DNA from: Crotophaga sulcirostris
Lineage: Eukaryota; Chordata; Aves; Cuculiformes; Crotophagidae
Length of the DNA: 64,000 bases
Assembly: GCA_013397455.1 (NCBI GenBank)
Contig: VYZB01000329.1
Coordinates: forward strand, 306,620-370,619
Direction: 5' to 3'
The notes beneath the pieces are model-generated. The model worked only from the letters and a program-made list of their open reading frames with translations, did not search any database and was not told the origin of the DNA. A program made the position numbers and the translations under genes. Every line of letters starts with the position of its first letter. Position 1 is the stretch's first letter. Below are positions 61,614-64,000 of this stretch, piece by piece.

Positions 61614-62343
61614 ACAGTTTTGCTGCCAGGCAGCCTAAGGAGTGGCCGGATCCTGCACCCCCTACACTCCTCGCAGGGCATCGTGCACACCGACAACACC
61701 ATGAGCTTCTTGCAGGTTTTTAGTCATCCCAAAACATAAGCCTTAAAACCAGTATTGTCTTACAAAAATCTCAACAGAATCCCTGTTCTTATTGGAATTG
61801 GTGGTCGCTGTGGTTAAAAAGAAAATAAAAATCTCAAGGTATCAGTAGATAACAAACACCCGAGGAAGGTTTGTGCAAGGGCAACTCTGGAGGCACGGTC
61901 AAACGCAGTAGGCAAAAGGTAAAGTTTACACATTCTTTTCAACTGGCTTGGCTGAGTGATAAAGACAGCAAAGTGCACGCAATCTTTTCAACTTAAAATT
62001 CTTCATGTGCCAGTTACGTAATTGAAATTTCTGGGTATTATAAGTAAGGGGGTAAATTCTACCCTCTGATATATGCACAGGTTCAGGTTTCCTTTAGGAT
62101 CATCTGGGTTAATGTACATATGTGTCAGGACAGAGTTGAGCACTATCTCTGTGGAACAGCAAACCATGTTAGGTCAAACAAGCCGGTTTCATTTAACACT
62201 AAGCACGTTTAAGAAGCAATGTCAGAGTTCAGTTCCAGTGGCTCACGATGTAAATCAGGAACCATGAAGCCAGACACCTACCCAGATCTCGTACCAAATT
62301 TGCACTAGGATTACTCCACTGAAATAAATCAATTCTTTACTAG

Positions 62344-62410
62344 GAATCCATCCTACTGTCATATGAGCAGTTCATAAACTTTACGCAAACAAGGAAATCG
62401 CACTATGCAG
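62344..62410 (+). other. Candidate 67-nt exon with a perfect donor
   Basis: The donor ATGCAG|GTGAGTAAAT at 62411 is a full consensus match. A TTCTTTACTAG acceptor-like site, with a short pyrimidine tract, ends at 62343. Frame one is open throughout and begins 'ESILLSYEQFINF'. It is 0.8 kb upstream of the CpG island on the same strand, which argues against it being downstream of that promoter if transcription runs to the right. Speculative. Confidence 0.15.
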
Positions 62411-62534
62411 GTGAGTAAATTTATCCCTGTGGTTTAAATACTTGCTACAGTTACTTTTTTTTGTTGCTGATGCTGAAACATTTTCAGCTGAAAATTACTT
62501 TTCTTTTCATAGGAAAATTTTGCAGGAAATACCT

Positions 62535-62727
62535 GCTTTTCCTCTCCTCTCCTCCCCTCTTTTCTTTTCTTTTCTTTTCTTTTCTTTTCTTTTCTTTTCT
62601 TTTCTTTTCTTTTCTTTTCTTTTCTTTTCTTTTCTTTTCTTTTGTTTTCTTTTCTTTTCTTCTCTTCTCTTCTCTTCTCTTTTATTTTCTTTTCTTCTCT
62701 TCTCTTTTATTTTCTTTTCTTCTCTTT
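62535..62727. repeat. (TTTCT)n microsatellite
   Basis: A pyrimidine tract of about 190 bases. The core from 62561 to 62643 is pure TTTCT units (16 complete), followed by impure TTTCT/TCTTC units to about 62727. All three forward frames are stop-free over it and read as Phe/Ser/Leu strings, which produces spurious long open frames. Confidence 0.97.
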
Positions 62728-63202
62728 GCCTCCAAATTTATTTTTCCTTTCTCTTCTCTCCTCTGCCTCCCTGACAAACGTGTAAAGACCATACAAATGA
62801 AAACAGTCCATAAATGTATTTTCAAAAATTTTCTAGCTAGATGACAGCTTTTGACTTTTTAGTGAAAACTCTTTTTTTTTTAATAGGAAGGAAAAGGAAT
62901 GTTTCTGTTAATTCCTTTACCTACAGAAGCAGAGAAAAGCTTTTCAGAAGAGCAGATGGAGACCTAGAGTGCAGTGGGCAGAATCCCACCCCAATTCATG
63001 TGCAGCATATTTGGTCGTATTTCACCAGGTGGTCAGACCTGTGCTAACATCTCCCCTTTACATCGGTTCTGCAAAATTATCCCCTATGCTGAAGGACCTC
63101 GAGTACTAAAAAAAAATCTTGAGGGAGTGTATGCTGTGTGTTCAGAGGAGTTTCCCACGCTCACGGTCAATACGTTGCTGAATTATTTTTGACTCTTCTG
63201 AC
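62728..63202. other. Unique sequence between microsatellite and CpG island
   Basis: About 470 bases of mixed composition with a T11 run near 62871 and no recognised gene or repeat. Confidence 0.5.
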
Positions 63203-63626
63203 GAGCTGGAACAACAGAGATGCCCCTCGCGTCGCTTCGCTGCGGAGCGGGGCGGGCGGGTCCGGGGGGGCGATGGGACACGGCAGGAGCCGAAGGGGCT
63301 GCCCTGCTGCGGGTTTCGGGCTCCCCAGCAGCCCTGGAGCGGCAGGGGCACCTTCGCACCTTGGGGCTGGTGGCGGCGAGCGAGGCGTGCGAGCCCCGCG
63401 GGGGCTGCGGGACAGGGGGGGCTTGGCCGCTGCCGTCGCCCCTCTGCCATCGCCTCTGCGCTCCTTCCCCCGCAGAAGCTGTTAAACGGCGCCTCCTGCC
63501 TACCGGCAGGAGAAAACTACCTTTGGAAGCTTCGCTTCGGCTTCTCCCCGTTGCCGCGCCGCGGCTCTGCCCGTTGCCCTGCTGAGGATTCGCCCATCGC
63601 AGCACCGAGCTGCTGGTGGGGCCGCG
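63203..63626. promoter_or_regulatory. CpG island, candidate promoter
   Basis: By my hand count there are about 47 CpG dinucleotides in these roughly 420 bases, against a few per kilobase elsewhere in the window. The block contains GC boxes (GGGGCGGGCGGG at 63249-63260), CCGCGG and GCCGCGCCGCGG (about 63554-63565), and no TATA box. This is the usual look of a vertebrate CpG-island promoter or first exon. An acceptor-like site (TCCTTCCCCCGCAG, ending at 63475) is followed by a frame open for 126 codons to a stop at 63851-63853, but stop codons are rare in such GC-rich DNA and the minus strand is open over the same stretch, so neither frame is good evidence of coding. The direction of transcription cannot be told. 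Alternatively it is a GC-rich repeat or a CpG island far from a gene. Confidence 0.6.
63249..63270 (+). other. G-quadruplex motif in the CpG island
   Basis: G4, G3, G3 and G7 runs (63249-63252, 63254-63256, 63258-63260, 63264-63270), with loops of 1, 1 and 3 bases. A strong fit to the quadruplex rule, overlapping the GC boxes. Confidence 0.8.
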
Positions 63627-63845
63627 GGGCACCTCCTGAGGTGCCTCTCCCTGCAAGGGGACAGAGGGGTGGCCAGGGCACTCCAGGGCTTGGTGCCGCA
63701 GCACTGACCAAGGTCTCCCTGCCCCACACCAGGAGTGGCCTCTGTGAGACCCACCTGAGCTCACTTCAAGACGTGGATGGAGATGGACAGGCACCACCAG
63801 AGCCCAGCATAGGTCACTCTTCATCAGACACCTCACAAACCAGAG
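63627..63845. other. GC-rich shoulder of the CpG island
   Basis: Moderately GC-rich sequence with few CpGs. It contains the near-palindrome GCACCTCCTGAGGTGC (63628-63643). Open frames continue through it on both strands. No recognised homology. Confidence 0.4.
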
Positions 63846-63959
63846 GAATTTAGTGCCATGGTTTGGATGATGGGTTGGTGTTAGTGTTGGGTTATAGGTT
63901 GGACTCGATGATCTCAGAGGTCCTTTCCAACCTTGTGATGCTGTGATACTGTGATACTG
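63846..63959 (+). mobile_element. CR1 retrotransposon 3' end, GATACTGT-type tail
   Basis: Very short CR1 stub on the plus strand: 'AGTGCCATGGTTTGG', then a UTR of 'GTTGGTGTTAGTGTTGGGTT', then GGACTCGATGATCTCAGAGG and TCCTTTCCAACC. It ends in two to three GATACTGT units (about 63943-63959). The same UTR words and tail variant appear in 18822-19156. It lies 220 bp downstream of the CpG island. The 5' edge is at about 63846; the last 41 bases of the window after it show nothing. Confidence 0.92.
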
Positions 63960-64000
63960 TAACCACGCTCCACAAGCGCCTGTGTTCTTCACTGAGTAGC

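Larger units (their letters stand above)
54515..62534. other. Long unique stretch without recognised gene
   Basis: About 8 kb without a CR1 piece that I can recognise, the longest CR1-poor stretch on the right side. It holds A-rich tracts (55125-55150, 56050-56100), a double-stem inverted repeat (56185-56224), a G-quadruplex motif (57969-57986), candidate exons at 57122-57311, 58222-58308 and 62344-62410, an A21 run (60949-60969) and a mildly GC-rich segment near 61420-61620 with a 127-codon open frame on the minus strand. All but the A-rich tracts are described separately. Confidence 0.45.

Noticed and set aside
62442..62844. Two long plus-strand open frames (110 and 127 codons) rich in Phe, Ser and Leu
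   Set aside because: They are translations of the (TTTCT)n microsatellite in different frames.
1..64000. CRISPR arrays, operons, bacterial genes, rRNA or tRNA genes
   Set aside because: None of the needed patterns (regular spaced repeats, dense coding, conserved RNA arms) is present; the sequence is vertebrate nuclear DNA.

Overview
The window reads as a piece of bird nuclear genome that is almost entirely non-coding: AT-rich, with no operons, no dense open frames, and CR1 non-LTR retrotransposons (the LINE family that dominates avian genomes) on both strands. I count ten CR1 pieces of avian type, most ending in the octamer-repeat 3' tails typical of CR1, plus two much older CR1 relics (37340-38262 and 41076-41325) that resemble the ancestral amniote CR1/L3-like lineages known from turtles and crocodiles, and a third doubtful one (46960-47226). 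All CR1 assignments rest on recognising family motifs by eye, not on alignment.

Layout: 1-8.1 kb is unique sequence with three CR1 pieces (460-849 +, 4150-5209 +, 7663-8140 -). 8.1-14.6 kb is a long stretch without a recognisable gene, holding the longest open frame outside the CpG island and the microsatellite (11464-11895 -), probably chance. 14.6-21.2 kb holds three CR1s, including one on the minus strand (20156-21219) with well preserved reverse-transcriptase motifs but two in-frame stops. 21.2-36.2 kb is mostly unique; 26605-26760 looks like an old palindromic (MITE-like) repeat and 31380-31830 like a conserved enhancer, dense in homeodomain, TCF/LEF, FOX, GATA and E-box-like sites. 36.2-41.3 kb shows an avian CR1 (-) lying beside the ancient CR1 relics (+). 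41.3-54.5 kb has a CR1 stub, two short tandem duplications and a good CR1 3' end carrying a 13-G run. 54.5-62.5 kb is unique, with poly-purine tracts and G-quadruplex potential. 62.5-64 kb changes character: a (TTTCT)n microsatellite, then a roughly 420-bp CpG island with GC boxes and a strong G-quadruplex motif, then a CR1 3' end. The CpG island is the best candidate for a gene promoter in the window.

I found no protein-coding gene that I can name. Several places have a good 3' splice site followed at exon-like distance by a good 5' splice site; some are open in a frame, others are not and would fit a long non-coding RNA or UTR. They are listed with low confidence because such pairs also arise by chance in 64 kb. 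The window is most simply a gene desert or a large intron/intergenic region next to a CpG-island promoter at its right edge. I see no evidence for a new multi-gene system.
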